Part shown: one piece after another, positions 34,011-41,281 of the stretch
How positions within the stretch are numbered: the first letter of the stretch is position 1
How the letters are laid out: each line of letters starts with the position of its first letter
NCBI RefSeq assembly: GCF_001049735.1
Contig: NZ_CVPC01000015.1
Coordinates: forward strand, 1 to 41,813
Reading direction: 5' to 3'
DNA length: 41,813 nt
DNA from: Nereida ignava
GTDB taxonomy: Bacteria; Pseudomonadota; Alphaproteobacteria; Rhodobacterales; Rhodobacteraceae
Notes under the pieces: model-generated
What the model was told of the DNA's origin: nothing
Database searches by the model: none
Seen by the model: the letters and a program-made list of their open reading frames with translations, nothing else
Made by a program: the position numbers and the translations under genes

Positions 34011-34727
34011 ATGACATTTGACAAAAAACATCGCCCTCAAGTGCTCAGCGACGTGGTCTTCGCAAGCAGTGATGTACAACAAACACTTGAGGATTACGCA
34101 AATAACAAGCGCGACAAGCATCTATTGCTCTACGGACCCAAAGGCACAGGTAAGTCGGTCTCTGCTGAGTTGATTATGAGAGAACGTTTGGGTTCGATTT
34201 GGCAGGCAGGTTTGGCAGAGCCCTTTAATGCAAAAGCCTATGCGGCACAGCATGACAGCTTTGGGCCTATTCTCAGTCAATGGAATTGGCAACTGTCTGC
34301 AGGAGCTCTTGCTGGCTGCTCTATTGTCGACGAGATTGATCAGTTCACACTTCCAATGCAACACAAGCTACGGGCGTTCATCGATCAATATGAAATGGGT
34401 GTGGTCATTGCGACGACAAACAACCTGCACTTGGTTGATGGCCCGCTGAAGGATCGTTTCCGTCCTGTGTTTGTGGATTACCCCAGCGTTGCCCAATGGG
34501 TATTACGAGTGGTTGCAGTGATGACAGCCGAAGGCATTCCAATCACGTCGTCACAGGCACAGGTGTTGTTGAGCGGATTTGAGGGTAGCGGTCGTACTCT
34601 TAACGATTGGATCGAAGACTATGTGTTGCGATTGCAGGGCGCTGTGCACAAGCTCACGAACCCTGCGGCATCAGGCGTCACGCCTGCTCAAATTCTGACA
34701 ATTCACAACACAACGGAGGGCAAGTGA
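34011..34727 (+). CDS. AAA+ ATPase, clamp-loader (RFC/DnaX)-like
   Basis: The 238-residue protein opens with DKKHRPQVLSDVVF, the form seen at the N-terminus of sliding-clamp loaders. It has Walker A GPKGTGKS (42-49), Walker B CSIVDEID (103-110), a sensor-1 ATTNN (about 134-138) and an arginine-finger-like DRFRPVF (from 148). All ATPase residues are present; the C-terminal lid region is helical. Phage and plasmid clamp loaders or helicase loaders of this size load ring proteins for replication. It follows the 267-residue gene by 64 bases with AAAGGAAAG upstream, and the next gene overlaps its stop. The exact partner is unknown. Confidence 0.78.
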   Translation: MTFDKKHRPQVLSDVVFASSDVQQTLEDYANNKRDKHLLLYGPKGTGKSVSAELIMRERLGSIWQAGLAEPFNAKAYAAQHDSFGPILSQWNWQLSAGALAGCSIVDEIDQFTLPMQHKLRAFIDQYEMGVVIATTNNLHLVDGPLKDRFRPVFVDYPSVAQWVLRVVAVMTAEGIPITSSQAQVLLSGFEGSGRTLNDWIEDYVLRLQGAVHKLTNPAASGVTPAQILTIHNTTEGK

Positions 34728-35035
34728 TGGAGACGCTTGATTTTGAACTCTCCTGGCTCCCTCAGCTGGTTGACGAAGAAACCGAACGTATGATTGCCCA
34801 ATGTTATTACTGGGACGACTTTGAGAGGATTGCGCCAATATACGGCTTAGATTTGAACGTATATGCGTTGCCTGAACAGCCCTACGAAACGCATGTACTG
34901 GAACGGGCCAAGCGAACACTTAAAAAGGCGCAATACACAGCCTTCAAACGTGTTTGGTGTGGGTTAGACGGCGCAGATCAGACTGCGCTTATCGACTATG
35001 CGCTGAACCACAGAAGGAAAGGTCATAGCAAATAA
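34727..35035 (+). CDS. Hypothetical protein, 102 aa, coupled to the AAA+ gene
   Basis: The ATG overlaps the ATPase stop as TGATG, with GGAGGG just before it. The product is acidic and helical at the start (DFELSWLPQLVDEETERMIAQCYYW) and basic at the end (LNHRRKGHSK). No family is recognised. Coupled translation suggests a partner of the ATPase. Confidence 0.68.
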   Translation: METLDFELSWLPQLVDEETERMIAQCYYWDDFERIAPIYGLDLNVYALPEQPYETHVLERAKRTLKKAQYTAFKRVWCGLDGADQTALIDYALNHRRKGHSK

Positions 35036-35039
35036 GGCG

Positions 35040-35219
35040 TTGCTTCTTGAGCTGTTGAATTTAAATCAGCTGGTCGACAAAAGAGTGATCGAGGCGTTGA
35101 AGCGTTTAGAGCAGATTGACGATTTAACGCCATGGTATGAGAGTTTGGACTCAATTCTACTGTTACAAGGGTTGCTGGTTCCCGGTTTGATAGACGCGAT
35201 GTATTCGCAAGACATGTAA
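35040..35219 (+). CDS. Small possible protein, 59 aa, last in the AAA+ operon (TTG start, uncertain)
   Basis: A frame from TTG at 35040 to TAA at 35217-35219 encodes LLELLNLNQLVDKRVIEALK, then LEQIDDLTPWYESLDSILLLQGLLVPGLIDAM, a well-formed helical protein. It lies four bases after the upstream stop and directly before a terminator. No ATG is available and the ribosome site (GGAAAGG) is about 20 bases away, so it may be translated by reinitiation. The regular amphipathic composition argues that it is real. Confidence 0.45.
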   Translation: MLLELLNLNQLVDKRVIEALKRLEQIDDLTPWYESLDSILLLQGLLVPGLIDAMYSQDM

Positions 35220-35229
35220 TAGCAATTAG

Positions 35230-35262
35230 CACCGTCAGCATTTTTGTTGGCGGTGTTTTTTT
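35230..35262 (+). terminator. Rho-independent terminator of the AAA+ operon
   Basis: CACCGTCA (35230-35237) pairs with TGGCGGTG (35248-35255) around a 10-base loop, followed by seven T. It ends the operon that begins at 33143 and isolates it from the Rep gene. Confidence 0.8.
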
Positions 35263-35280
35263 GTCCCGCGCTTCATCGGT

Positions 35281-35380
35281 GACTGTGTTGTGGAAACTTC
35301 TTGCAACACTGTGTTGTAACCACAGTGTTGCAACCACAAACCTACAACACAGTGGTTCCAACACAATTGTGCGTGCCTGT
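35281..35380. repeat. Iteron-hairpin locus, copy R (candidate origin upstream of Rep)
   Basis: One 39-bp unit (35281-35319) leads into a hairpin with arms AACCACAGTGTTG (35318-35330) and CAACACAGTGGTT (35345-35357). The loop CAACCACAAACCTA is identical to copy L at 31911-32088. Nine bases later TTGTGCGTGCCTGT recurs (35367-35380), at the same spacing as in copy L. The locus lies between a terminator and the HUH gene at 35453, where a Rep-recognised origin would be expected. Confidence 0.72.
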
Positions 35381-35452
35381 TTTTGCGACACAGCATAATC
35401 TGTTTCTGCCCCGTTTTGTGCCTTCGTTGATAAATAAACATGGAGAACCACA

Positions 35453-36094
35453 ATGGGATTTGAGCAACGCAAACAAGAACGACTGGCATTGGTGCAGCAC
35501 CTAATGGCCCAAGACTGGGATGTGTTTGGCACGCTCAAGTTCGTGAATGGCAGAACGATTGGACGTAAGACTGCCAACAAACTCCTGCGCAGCTACTGGA
35601 ACAAACTGGATCGCGTGATCTATGGCAAAGCCGCTGAGCGTCAGAACATGCGGGTGCCGCGCTGGTGCTTTGCTCATGAAGGCGCGGATCATGAGAACTT
35701 CCATGTTCACTTCGTAGTGCCAAGTCCACTGCAGGACACAGAACATATGTGCTGTTTACTCAACGCAATCTGGGCGCAGCATGACACTCAAACAGCACCG
35801 CTGGCTAAAAACTGGATCATGCCCGTACAAGACCGCGCGGCTGTGACAAGCTATGTCACCCACGAGTATTGGCGCTTGGGCAGTGACACGATTCTGGACA
35901 ATCTCAGTTGGGACGCTAAGCAATCAACCCCGCCGCCACAGCTCGCATTGAATGAGCACTACGCCCAACAACAGGCACATCGCATTACACGGGCGGCCAG
36001 CCCACTCTGGCTACATCAGGCACAACAGGCATTACAGGCACAACAGGCACGACATGAGGCGAGCGGTGATTTGCAGATGATGGAGCGTGGCTAA
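35453..36094 (+). CDS. Putative HUH endonuclease, rolling-circle Rep-like
   Basis: The 213-residue protein contains the HUH signature His84-Val85-His86 (ENFHVHFVVP) and downstream tyrosines Tyr134 and Tyr139 in TSYVTHEYW, spaced as nucleophile candidates in Rep and relaxase families. Upstream strands (DVFGTLKF, RVPRWCFAHEG) fit the Rep fold. Such enzymes nick one strand in or near a hairpin and start rolling-circle replication. The C-terminal 50 residues are Gln/Ala-rich short repeats (QQALQAQQARHE). It starts 72 bases after the R iteron-hairpin locus. At about 210 residues it is near the size of small Rep proteins, with no helicase domain. Relaxase function is a less likely alternative. Confidence 0.65.
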   Translation: MGFEQRKQERLALVQHLMAQDWDVFGTLKFVNGRTIGRKTANKLLRSYWNKLDRVIYGKAAERQNMRVPRWCFAHEGADHENFHVHFVVPSPLQDTEHMCCLLNAIWAQHDTQTAPLAKNWIMPVQDRAAVTSYVTHEYWRLGSDTILDNLSWDAKQSTPPPQLALNEHYAQQQAHRITRAASPLWLHQAQQALQAQQARHEASGDLQMMERG

Positions 36095-36285
36095 GCCCCT
36101 TCGCGCAGCAAGCACTTGAGCAGTTTAGACAGGGTAAATGTCAAAGACGCAGGTCTTGGCACATCCTTGTTCACGAGCTGTTGTTCAAACTAACAAAGGT
36201 TCAAAAGAACACAGAACATCAACAAAGGCTCAAACGAACTTGATCAAACAGGCAAAGAACAAAGACACAGAGAAAAGCTAAACAC

Positions 36286-36320
36286 AGCGTCAGCGGAGCA
36301 AACCGTTAGACGCTTTTTTT
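36286..36320 (+). terminator. Rho-independent terminator after Rep
   Basis: AGCGTC (36286-36291) pairs with GACGCT (36309-36314) around a 17-base loop, followed by a run of T to 36320. It lies about 190 bases after the Rep stop, so an untranslated RNA segment may end here. Confidence 0.6.
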
Positions 36321-36417
36321 GTGGGCGCGGGGTCGGTGTGTGAGCGCTGCTTTTTATACACCAATCATTAAGCGCGAACACATATGATCAATGCCGCACT
36401 TATCTGAGCATTACCCC

Positions 36418-36432
36418 ATAATATCATATTAT
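36418..36432. promoter_or_regulatory. Palindromic operator-like site upstream of the DUF6641-like gene
   Basis: ATAATATCATATTAT is a perfect 7-bp dyad around one C, about 90 bases upstream of the 36525 start in an AT-rich promoter-like stretch. It could bind a dimeric repressor. Confidence 0.4.
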
Positions 36433-36524
36433 CACATAAAATCAGTTACTTGAGCGTCTTTCCGGTAGCTCTACATTAAGTCTGACCATACGCTTTAGCT
36501 GTAACCAAACAGGTAGGAGCGCAC

Positions 36525-36983
36525 ATGACACATCTCGCAAAGCTTACATTCAAAACAGTTGATCGCAGCACCAAGCGCGATCCCATTATGGCGCGACGTG
36601 ACAAACTCGTGGCAGGTCTCAAAGAGCAAAAGATGGTGCACGCGGCAGCACTCAAGAAGCAAGATCACCGAGTTGAGCGACACAAGTGGATCAAAGATAA
36701 GTTTGGAGAAGCACAGCTGATCAAAACGCATCGCCGTGTGCGTCCGTGGTTTTTTGAGCAAGACGGCGGCTGGTATGTTCAGTGTCGTTATGGGGCACGT
36801 GTGATTGCAGCCGATGGCACCAACAATGCGGTGTTTGTGAAGTCATTGGATGAAGTCGCTGGTGTTCTCGATGCATTTCTCAATGCAGTGGCTGCAGGGG
36901 AGTTGGACGCGGCCATCACCAAAGTAGCTGAGCGACAGAAACGCCTAAAGCCAGGGGCTGCCAAAGCTGCGGCAAATGCATAA
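36525..36983 (+). CDS. DUF6641-like protein
   Basis: The 152-residue protein has a basic helical N-terminal half (MARRDKLVAGLKEQKMVHAAALKKQDHRVERHKW) and the block RRVRPWFFEQDGGWYVQCRYGARVI, which I associate with DUF6641 proteins of alphaproteobacterial plasmids and islands. The end is Ala/Lys-rich. TAGGAGC precedes the ATG. It overlaps the following DUF3768 gene by eight bases. Its role is unknown. Confidence 0.6.
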   Translation: MTHLAKLTFKTVDRSTKRDPIMARRDKLVAGLKEQKMVHAAALKKQDHRVERHKWIKDKFGEAQLIKTHRRVRPWFFEQDGGWYVQCRYGARVIAADGTNNAVFVKSLDEVAGVLDAFLNAVAAGELDAAITKVAERQKRLKPGAAKAAANA

Positions 36984-37308
36984 CGCAAACACAGCTAAAA
37001 TAGCAGCACTTAATGATCGGGCGCGGCAGCGTCTTGATCATTGTCGCTGGATACTCACTCAAGGCGTGTTGTCTTGCGATCCACTCACAGTGGCAGAGCT
37101 GCTGATTGCCGTAGAGGACTTCGATGCCTTTACACCAGACAACGACCCATATGCGGAGCATGACTTTGGGGCCATCAAGCTGAACGGCAATACGTTCTTT
37201 TGGAAGTTTGACTACTTCGATCTAGACCTGCAGATGCACTCGCCTGATCCAAGTGATCCTGCTGTGACTGCACGGGTGCTCACTATTATGCTGGCAGAAG
37301 AATACTGA
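36976..37308 (+). CDS. DUF3768 family protein
   Basis: The 110-residue protein has the hallmarks of DUF3768: IAALNDRARQRL, ILTQGVL, VEDFDAFTPDNDPYAEHDFGAIKLNGNTFFWKFDYFDLDL and the C-terminal DPAVTARVLTIMLAEEY. The family occurs widely on alphaproteobacterial plasmids, ICEs and prophages; its function is unknown. The ATG lies inside the end of the upstream gene, and the two are probably cotranscribed. Confidence 0.88.
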   Translation: MHNANTAKIAALNDRARQRLDHCRWILTQGVLSCDPLTVAELLIAVEDFDAFTPDNDPYAEHDFGAIKLNGNTFFWKFDYFDLDLQMHSPDPSDPAVTARVLTIMLAEEY

Positions 37309-37356
37309 GCATAATTAAAACTGGCACAGTCATCATCGCCATGCCAATTATTCTGC

Positions 37357-38076
37357 ATGATAGAGTTCCGCGTCCTACCCAATGATAATGCTGTGATGGC
37401 ACATTCGCCTTTGCTGCGAGCTGCACAGCTGACCCTGCAATACACGCAAGATCATGGTTCAATCCCACTCACGCCTAGCAAGGCATTCAAGCGGGTGTTT
37501 GTGCATTGGGCTGCTGAACATTTTGATTGGCCCAACATGGGCTATGACGATTTATTCAGCGTGAACAAAGTCCTCAACGAATATGACTTCCCGCCGCTTG
37601 AGCTGGTTCATTTCCTGTTGATAGAGCTTAAACTAGCTCGGCATTACAAAGGGCAGTTCAAAATCACCAAACGCGGTTTAGAATTACTGGCCAATCCATC
37701 ACAGCTACTGAACACGCTTCTGCCGTTTTATATCTTTAACATTGACCATAGCGCTTACAGTCGCAGCGGTGAACAAGCCTTAGGTACATGGGATGTTTGG
37801 TTCAATGTGCTCAACGTAGAAGCCGAGAATACGGCAACAGAACTTGAGCTGTACGAAGTGTTCTACGGCAAGCTCAGTGACGCACCGATGGCATGGCGGG
37901 CAACGTCTGCGTTTTACAGCTGCGTGTTACGTCCTATGCGTTGGGCTGGGCTACTGCTTGAACACAAGGATCAAGGCTCAAAGAGGTCTGAAGCTGTGTA
38001 TCTCAAAACACCCTTATGGCCTGCTTGGTTGCAGTTGGACACTGACGACATTGTTGAGCTTGCACAGCGGCATTAA
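37357..38076 (+). CDS. Conserved hypothetical protein, 239 aa
   Basis: The protein has a recognisable block PLTPSKAFKRVFVHWAAEHFDWPNM and then FSVNKVLNEYDFPPLELVHFLLIELKLARHYKGQFKITKRGLEL, a winged-helix-like arrangement. I have seen similar proteins in Rhodobacteraceae, but no function is known. The start is uncertain: the ATG at 37357 has no clear ribosome site and 37396 is an alternative. It lies 48 bases after the DUF3768 gene. Confidence 0.7.
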   Translation: MIEFRVLPNDNAVMAHSPLLRAAQLTLQYTQDHGSIPLTPSKAFKRVFVHWAAEHFDWPNMGYDDLFSVNKVLNEYDFPPLELVHFLLIELKLARHYKGQFKITKRGLELLANPSQLLNTLLPFYIFNIDHSAYSRSGEQALGTWDVWFNVLNVEAENTATELELYEVFYGKLSDAPMAWRATSAFYSCVLRPMRWAGLLLEHKDQGSKRSEAVYLKTPLWPAWLQLDTDDIVELAQRH

Positions 38077-38128
38077 ATGCTTCCTTAACTGCGCAGTTTT
38101 ACCTGAGCGCAATCACACAGCTCAAAAC

Positions 38129-38159
38129 CTCATAGAATTCGTATAGTATGAGATTTTTT
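38129..38159 (+). terminator. Weak terminator-like hairpin after the 239-aa gene
   Basis: CTCATA (38129-38134) pairs with TATGAG (38147-38152), followed by A and six T. The stem is only six AT-rich pairs, so the call is tentative. Confidence 0.4.
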
Positions 38160-38274
38160 CGTAACCTATTGAATTCATTGGAATATCATTTGACACCATT
38201 TCTGGTCGCCCAACCAATACCTCAGACTTTATACTTAAAGCACACAAAAGCTTAGGTTTTGAGGGGATAGCGCC

Positions 38275-38841
38275 ATGCGCCAAGCACAGACACTCAATGA
38301 TGCACAGCTGCGCAGGGTTATACAGTACTGCCGCAGTCGTCGTCATCCAACACGTGATGAAACGATTATACTCACTAGCTTTTACGCAGGTCTACGAGCT
38401 AAGGAGATTGCAGCGCTCACAGTTGGTAATGTGTTTGATGAAGCGGGCGACGTGCGTGAGCAGTTCATCCTCAGCGCAGCACAAAGCAAGGGCGGCAAGA
38501 CCCGTACAGTGTACCTCAATCAGCGATTGCGGAAGGCATTGCTCGAGTACAGCGCATCTATACCCATCACAGACCCTCAGCGGCCACTGTTTCAAAGCCA
38601 AAAGGGCGGGCACTTCTCAGCCAATACTATGTGTCAGCTGTTTTTGGACATTTACAAAGCAGTGGGGCTTAAGGATGCATCAAGTCATTCGGGGCGCAGG
38701 ACCTACATCACACGCTTAGCAAACAAGGGCGTCGGTGTTCGTTTGCTTGCAGAGCTAGCTGGGCACAGCCAGATTGGCACAACTCAACGATATATCGACA
38801 TAAACATCGATCAGATAAAAAAAGTAGTAGAGCTTATTTGA
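38275..38841 (+). CDS. Catalytic-domain-only tyrosine recombinase
   Basis: At 188 residues the protein contains only the catalytic domain of a tyrosine recombinase, with all active-site residues: Arg41 (AGLRAKE), Lys75 (KGGKTR), His138 and Arg141 (HSGRR), His164 (LAGHSQ) and Tyr173 (QRYID). The N-terminal core-binding domain usually needed to clamp DNA is absent. GAGGGG precedes the ATG. It is not a fragment of IntB, whose motif sequences differ. Minimal recombinases of this type are found in mobile elements and may resolve dimers or invert DNA. Its target is not evident. Confidence 0.85.
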   Translation: MRQAQTLNDAQLRRVIQYCRSRRHPTRDETIILTSFYAGLRAKEIAALTVGNVFDEAGDVREQFILSAAQSKGGKTRTVYLNQRLRKALLEYSASIPITDPQRPLFQSQKGGHFSANTMCQLFLDIYKAVGLKDASSHSGRRTYITRLANKGVGVRLLAELAGHSQIGTTQRYIDINIDQIKKVVELI

Positions 38842-38881
38842 AAGAAGGATAAGCATTTTATTGCGACATAAGGAGCTTGAA

Positions 38882-39304
38882 ATGGAAAAACTCAATTTAT
38901 TAACGATCCCTGAAGGCACTATGGGTCGCTGCAATTCCTTGGACCTTGAGGATTTCATCGACGAAATCACCGATAAAAGTACCCCGCTTCAAATAGGGGA
39001 AACAGTCTCGTTTGGAAACTTCGTCCAAATTAATCTCATTTCTAGGGAAGAGACTGATGCAGCAATAGCATTGAAGATCAAATTGATGTTCCAAGCAATG
39101 TCTGCGGAAGTAGTAATGGAATTTGAAAAGGAAAAAGATGAAGACATGGAAGTTATTAACGAAGCCCTTTACGGGTTCTACTTCCAAGGCGACGATTTTG
39201 AAAAATCGCAAAACCCTCTCGACACCGGATATTTTGATGAGTTCTTGGTTGATCTAGGCTTACGTGATGATCCCTACGAAGATGAAGACGAGGAAGATAT
39301 GTGA
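38882..39304 (+). CDS. Hypothetical acidic protein, 140 aa
   Basis: The ATG at 38882 is chosen for AAGGAG at a good distance; an earlier ATG at 38861 lacks one. The protein has a long helix (KIKLMFQAMSAEVVMEFEKEKDEDMEVI) and a very acidic end (RDDPYEDEDEEDM). I recognise no family. An acidic protein of this size could mimic DNA or be an antirepressor, but there is no direct support. Its last 31 bases overlap the convergent IntB gene. It follows the small recombinase gene by 40 bases. Confidence 0.65.
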   Translation: MEKLNLLTIPEGTMGRCNSLDLEDFIDEITDKSTPLQIGETVSFGNFVQINLISREETDAAIALKIKLMFQAMSAEVVMEFEKEKDEDMEVINEALYGFYFQGDDFEKSQNPLDTGYFDEFLVDLGLRDDPYEDEDEEDM

Positions 39305-40524
39305 TCATCATACTCATCCCTGCTCAATTCAAACCTCCTGCCCGTGAGCATGTCCTTCTTCAAGCGCGGCGTCAAATGACTGTAATGCCGCTCAATCATG
39401 CCAATACTTGTACCCATCTGTATAGCCAGCGCATGTATATCCATCCCGTCGTTGAGCAGAGCGAAGGTCGCATAGGTGTGCCGTAGGCTATAAAGCGTTC
39501 TGTTTTGCCCTGTACGTGGGCATGTGATCAGCCCTGTATCGGTAAGGAACTTGCGGAACGTCTGGTGGATGTTCTTGGATACGGTGCCATCGGGCAGTCT
39601 GAACACAGGCAGATCAACACGCTGCTTGAGCAGGTCTTCAAAAGGGATGTGGCGTATGTCCTCTGACCGCTCGTGTATGCGTTTTAGGTAATTGATCGTA
39701 CCGCTGCGGCAGATGATGTCCCTGCGTCCAGTCTTGCCTGACACGCTCATCTCTAGGTACTGCTGACCACCGTCTTCAAACAGCGTCACATGCTTCCACT
39801 TGAGGTTCAGCGCCTCTGTGCCGTGGCGCATGCCCGTATTGGCCATGATCAACACATAGTCCCGCATCAAATGCCGCATGTCTGTGGGCTTGCCTGCCTT
39901 GCCCGCATTGATCCAACTGGGCAGCTTGCGGATCAGTGTGGCGTATTCTTCCCGGGTGAAGTCAGGACGCCGCTCACTCTTCTCACCACGGTTTACCAGC
40001 AGTGGCACATTCTTGTGCGCGATAAAGCCCCGCGCCACTGCTTCTTCAAATACACGGTTCATGGCTGAGTTATGAGTATTAAGCGTACTAGCCTTTGGCT
40101 CACGCCCCATCTTAGCCCGCCGCCACTCGTAGAACTTCTGCACCTTCTCGTAATCAATGGTGGTCACATACTGTGCACCGAAGAACGGGATGAGGTAGCG
40201 CTCAATACATACGATGTAATCAGAAAACACCTTGCGCCCTAAGCCCGCATCCAGCTGCTTGTGCATATCGGCAATAGTCAGCTTGGCAACGTCAGAGAAC
40301 TTCTTGGTCACAACAGGTAGGTCGTTCTTGTGGCGGAACTTGTACTCAAGAAACGTATCCCGCGCATACTCCTTGGCCTCAGCCAAATCACGCTTGCCCG
40401 TGCTTATGCGGATAGTGTGCCCGTCAATTACAAAGGCCGCCTGCCAACGCTTGCTACGCTCACGCCGATACACCCGTACCTCGCCGTCTAGTATCAGATG
40501 TGTGTCGTCACGCAGCTGCCGCAT
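39274..40524 (-). CDS. Tyrosine recombinase / integrase IntB of the tRNA-Phe element
   Basis: The 416-residue integrase is about 95% identical to IntA (227-1468), with the same domain order and catalytic residues (GMRHGTE, SGKTGRR, YSLRHTYA, RHYSH). Differences include Thr/Ala and His/Arg near residues 83-88 and the block EDGGQQYLE where IntA has EEKDLQYLE. It lies about 930 bases from the intact tRNA-Phe, with GAGGAG before the ATG, and is the obvious enzyme for integration and excision at the 46-bp core. The C-terminus ends in seven serines read from the antisense of an acidic run in the convergent gene, where IntA ends differently. Confidence 0.92.
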   Translation of the reverse strand: MRQLRDDTHLILDGEVRVYRRERSKRWQAAFVIDGHTIRISTGKRDLAEAKEYARDTFLEYKFRHKNDLPVVTKKFSDVAKLTIADMHKQLDAGLGRKVFSDYIVCIERYLIPFFGAQYVTTIDYEKVQKFYEWRRAKMGREPKASTLNTHNSAMNRVFEEAVARGFIAHKNVPLLVNRGEKSERRPDFTREEYATLIRKLPSWINAGKAGKPTDMRHLMRDYVLIMANTGMRHGTEALNLKWKHVTLFEDGGQQYLEMSVSGKTGRRDIICRSGTINYLKRIHERSEDIRHIPFEDLLKQRVDLPVFRLPDGTVSKNIHQTFRKFLTDTGLITCPRTGQNRTLYSLRHTYATFALLNDGMDIHALAIQMGTSIGMIERHYSHLTPRLKKDMLTGRRFELSRDEYDDHISSSSSSS

Positions 40525-40587
40525 GTCATGCTCCTCAACCTAACACTATGGCAGGGCGCACCAACAAGTCTACCAAAGTGTGTGTTA
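39339..40587. repeat. 1249-bp direct repeat, copy B (integrase and upstream region)
   Basis: Gapless counterpart of 283-1531. On the left it stops where the integrase C-terminus enters the convergent acidic gene. On the right it stops after GTGTGTGTT, about 45 bases before the HEPN-like gene. Confidence 0.85.
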
Positions 40588-40632
40588 AACCGTTAGGTAG
40601 GTCGCAAAGAGTTGGCGATGCGAGGACTACAA

Positions 40633-41238
40633 ATGACCATAGAAATTTCATCAGTTGCTCGGAATATTCTTGTTGAAGAAATTCTTATCCAAGCTGATCT
40701 GACACTAGCTGCGCACGCCCGAGTGAGAAAACTGACACTAGATCTAGAAACTAAAGACAACAGACTTGTTTGGGGGGGCATTCAGTCTTTGCTAAACCAT
40801 GCTGCTATGATTTCTAAAATTCTACTGCCAGATACTAGCAACAATAAGCATGTGAGATATGAACGCTCTCGGAAACTTAAAGAAACTCTGAACGTCAAAG
40901 ATCAGTCGCTACTTTTGAGACGTACTGTTCGCAACAATGTCGAACATCTTGATGAACGATTAGACGCTTGGATCGAACAGGGTTCTAGCCGCTTACTAGA
41001 AGCTACGTTTGAAAATCGATCTGGCTATGATTTCTTGAACAAAAATGGCCGACGTTGGTTCGTTAAGCGAGTCTATTTGGTTGCTGAGGATGTGTTCTTG
41101 ACTGAAGGTCAAAAAGGCTCAGGTATCGATGAAATATGCATTGCAGATTTAATAGTCGAAATTAGGCAAGTCAGAAAGCAAGCCCAAGACTGTTTGGATA
41201 GCGACGGATCAGTAGTTCGCCTGCCTTCGACTAGTTAG
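40633..41238 (+). CDS. Hypothetical HEPN-like protein, 201 aa
   Basis: The ATG at 40633 is chosen, with GAGGA upstream; an earlier ATG at 40612 lies in the same frame. The protein is mostly helical and contains RTVRNNVEHLDERLDAW. RNNVEH at residues 100-105 fits the Rx4H motif of HEPN ribonucleases, and the DERLD continuation is common in HEPN-like proteins. Members act in toxin and anti-phage systems. It occupies the slot between IntB and the tRNA, a usual cargo site. Family membership is a motif-level inference. Confidence 0.6.
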   Translation: MTIEISSVARNILVEEILIQADLTLAAHARVRKLTLDLETKDNRLVWGGIQSLLNHAAMISKILLPDTSNNKHVRYERSRKLKETLNVKDQSLLLRRTVRNNVEHLDERLDAWIEQGSSRLLEATFENRSGYDFLNKNGRRWFVKRVYLVAEDVFLTEGQKGSGIDEICIADLIVEIRQVRKQAQDCLDSDGSVVRLPSTS

Positions 41239-41281
41239 GGTAGTCATCGTCCCTCAAAACCCATGTTCCCCCCGAAACTTC

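Larger units (their letters stand above)
36095..36524. other. Non-coding region with repeats, terminator and palindrome
   Basis: No gene is seen. The region holds two 19-bp direct repeats (36192-36210 and 36221-36239, AACAAAGG-[TC]-TCAAA-[AC]-GAAC), a terminator at 36286-36320 and a perfect palindrome ATAATAT-C-ATATTAT at 36418-36432. A short RNA ending at the terminator, or a single-strand origin, is possible. Confidence 0.5.

Noticed and set aside
34607-34726. A longer N-terminus for the 102-aa protein
   Set aside because: The extra codons lie inside the AAA+ gene, while the ATG at 34727 overlaps the stop and has GGAGGG just upstream.
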